A stretch of 6,617 nucleotides of DNA from Nitrospira lenta (lineage in GTDB: Bacteria > Nitrospirota > Nitrospiria > Nitrospirales > Nitrospiraceae). Position numbers and translations under genes: made by a program. This document shows positions 6,096-6,617 of this stretch, one piece after another. The notes beneath the pieces are model-generated. The model made no database searches, had not been told where the DNA came from, and worked only from the letters and a program-made list of their open reading frames with translations. The DNA lies in assembly GCA_945906715.1 (NCBI GenBank), contig CAMDRK010000144.1, positions 1 through 6,617 on the forward strand. The letters are read 5' to 3'. Each line of letters begins with the position of its first letter. Positions within the stretch are counted from its first letter, which is position 1.

Positions 6096-6173
6096 ACGGG
6101 CGAGACAGACAACGGTTCGAGGTCCGAAGTTCGAGGTTTCCTGAACTTCGAACCAGGAACTTCGAACTTCGGG
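6096..6173 (+). repeat. Dispersed intergenic repeat, copy 2 (TTCGAA-rich, hairpin-forming)
   Basis: This is the second copy of the element at 1531-1617, in the same + orientation. It lies in the 169-base gap between the aminotransferase and protease genes, which are both read leftward, so relative to local transcription it is inverted compared with copy 1. The stem CGAAGTTC (6125-6132) with GAACTTCG (6143-6150) is identical to copy 1, whereas the loop differs at 4 of 10 bases. No terminal target-site duplication is obvious. Confidence 0.8.
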
Positions 6174-6182
6174 TTGCGCCGT

Positions 6183-6211
6183 TCTCGCATGTCACGCGCG
6201 CGAGATTTTTT
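6183..6211 (+). terminator. Terminator-like hairpin with T-tract on the + strand
   Basis: TCTCGC (6183-6188) pairs with GCGAGA (6200-6205) around an 11-base loop, followed directly by six T (6206-6211). The form is that of a short intrinsic terminator, but only for rightward transcription, and no rightward gene ends here. On the minus strand, where the aminotransferase gene ends, there is no downstream T-tract. It may stop antisense transcripts or may be chance. Confidence 0.3.
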
Positions 6212-6221
6212 CGAGATTCCG

Positions 6222-6617
6222 TTAGCCGCGCTTATAGAACTCCGCAATCATCTCGACGACGTAGGACTGCTGCGCCTCAGTCAATTCCGGATAGATTGGG
6301 AGAGACATCACCTCTTCAGCTGCCCGCTCTGACAGGGGGAAGGATCCCTTCTGATGCCCTAAATCGCGATAGCAATTCTGAAGATGCATGGGGAGAGGAT
6401 AATACACTTCCGTACCGACTCCCTTCTCTTTGAGGAAGGTGCGCAACTCGTCACGCTTCGGTGCTCGCACAGTGAATTGGTTATAGACGTGGAAATTACC
6501 AGGCGCCGTTGGCGGCAACGTCACGCGAGCCGCATGTTTCGTCTGGGCAAACAACTGCCGATACCGTTCGGCATTCCGTCGACGTCCCTCGCTCCACTGG
6601 TCAAGATACTTTAATTT
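6222..6617 (-). CDS. DegT/DnrJ/EryC1/StrS-type aminotransferase, C-terminal part
   Basis: These are the last 131 residues of a PLP-dependent sugar aminotransferase; the frame is open to the window edge, so the start and the PLP-lysine region lie to the right. This family transfers an amino group to keto-sugar nucleotides used for O-antigen, glycan or glycoprotein sugars. Family marks are the KLKYLDQWSEGRRRNAERY helix at the window edge, HVYNQFTVR, the EVYYPLPMHLQ segment, and a final helix with LPIYPELTEAQ. The first in-frame start-like codon inside the window is a TTG at 6554, which falls within the conserved region and is not the true start. A C-terminus ending FYKRG is normal for the family. 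Together with the downstream methyltransferase it suggests a surface-sugar locus, though the protease between them weakens that reading. Confidence 0.92.
   Translation of the reverse strand, partial: KLKYLDQWSEGRRRNAERYRQLFAQTKHAARVTLPPTAPGNFHVYNQFTVRAPKRDELRTFLKEKGVGTEVYYPLPMHLQNCYRDLGHQKGSFPLSERAAEEVMSLPIYPELTEAQQSYVVEMIAEFYKRG

Noticed and set aside
1..6617. A new defence, mobile or biosynthetic system spanning the window
   Set aside because: All coding genes fall into known families, gene functions are mixed, and no operon-like set of unknown genes, CRISPR, toxin pair or phage gene is present.

Overview
The window fits a Gram-negative, moderately GC-rich bacterium. It encodes an outer-membrane PagL-type enzyme, a periplasmic Spy-type protein and an exported trypsin-like protease. 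My best guess is Nitrospira or a near relative (phylum Nitrospirota). That guess rests on the general character of the proteins and of the intergenic micro-repeats, not on a search, so it is an inference.

Layout. The left part (1-4118) is read rightward. It starts with the 3' end of a PagL-like lipid A deacylase gene, followed by a DnaJ/CbpA-type co-chaperone with a reduced zinc centre, a Spy/CpxP-like periplasmic protein with a His/Met-rich N-terminal segment, and a complete dihydroxy-acid dehydratase (ilvD). The right part (4046-6617) is read leftward. In transcription order it holds the 3' end of a DegT/DnrJ/EryC1-type aminotransferase, an exported trypsin-like serine protease without a PDZ domain, and a SAM-dependent methyltransferase. 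The two parts converge, and the methyltransferase frame runs 73 bases into the antisense of ilvD.

How the genes relate. Three products deal with protein folding or turnover: cytoplasmic DnaJ-type, periplasmic Spy-type, and the periplasmic or envelope protease. PagL acts on outer-membrane lipid A. The aminotransferase and methyltransferase resemble genes for surface-sugar synthesis. IlvD belongs to branched-chain amino acid synthesis and has no visible functional tie to its neighbours. I see no coherent new multi-gene system. There are no tRNA or rRNA genes, CRISPR arrays, transposase genes or phage genes.

The most unusual content is non-coding or structural. A dispersed intergenic repeat occurs twice (about 1531-1617 and 6096-6173) in the same orientation; its hairpin stem is identical in both copies while most of the differences fall in the loop. 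A five-tract G-quadruplex motif lies in the sense strand of the protease gene (5284-5324). The PagL-like protein has Asn where the catalytic Glu is expected. The DnaJ protein keeps only two of the usual four zinc-binding CxxCxGxG motifs.
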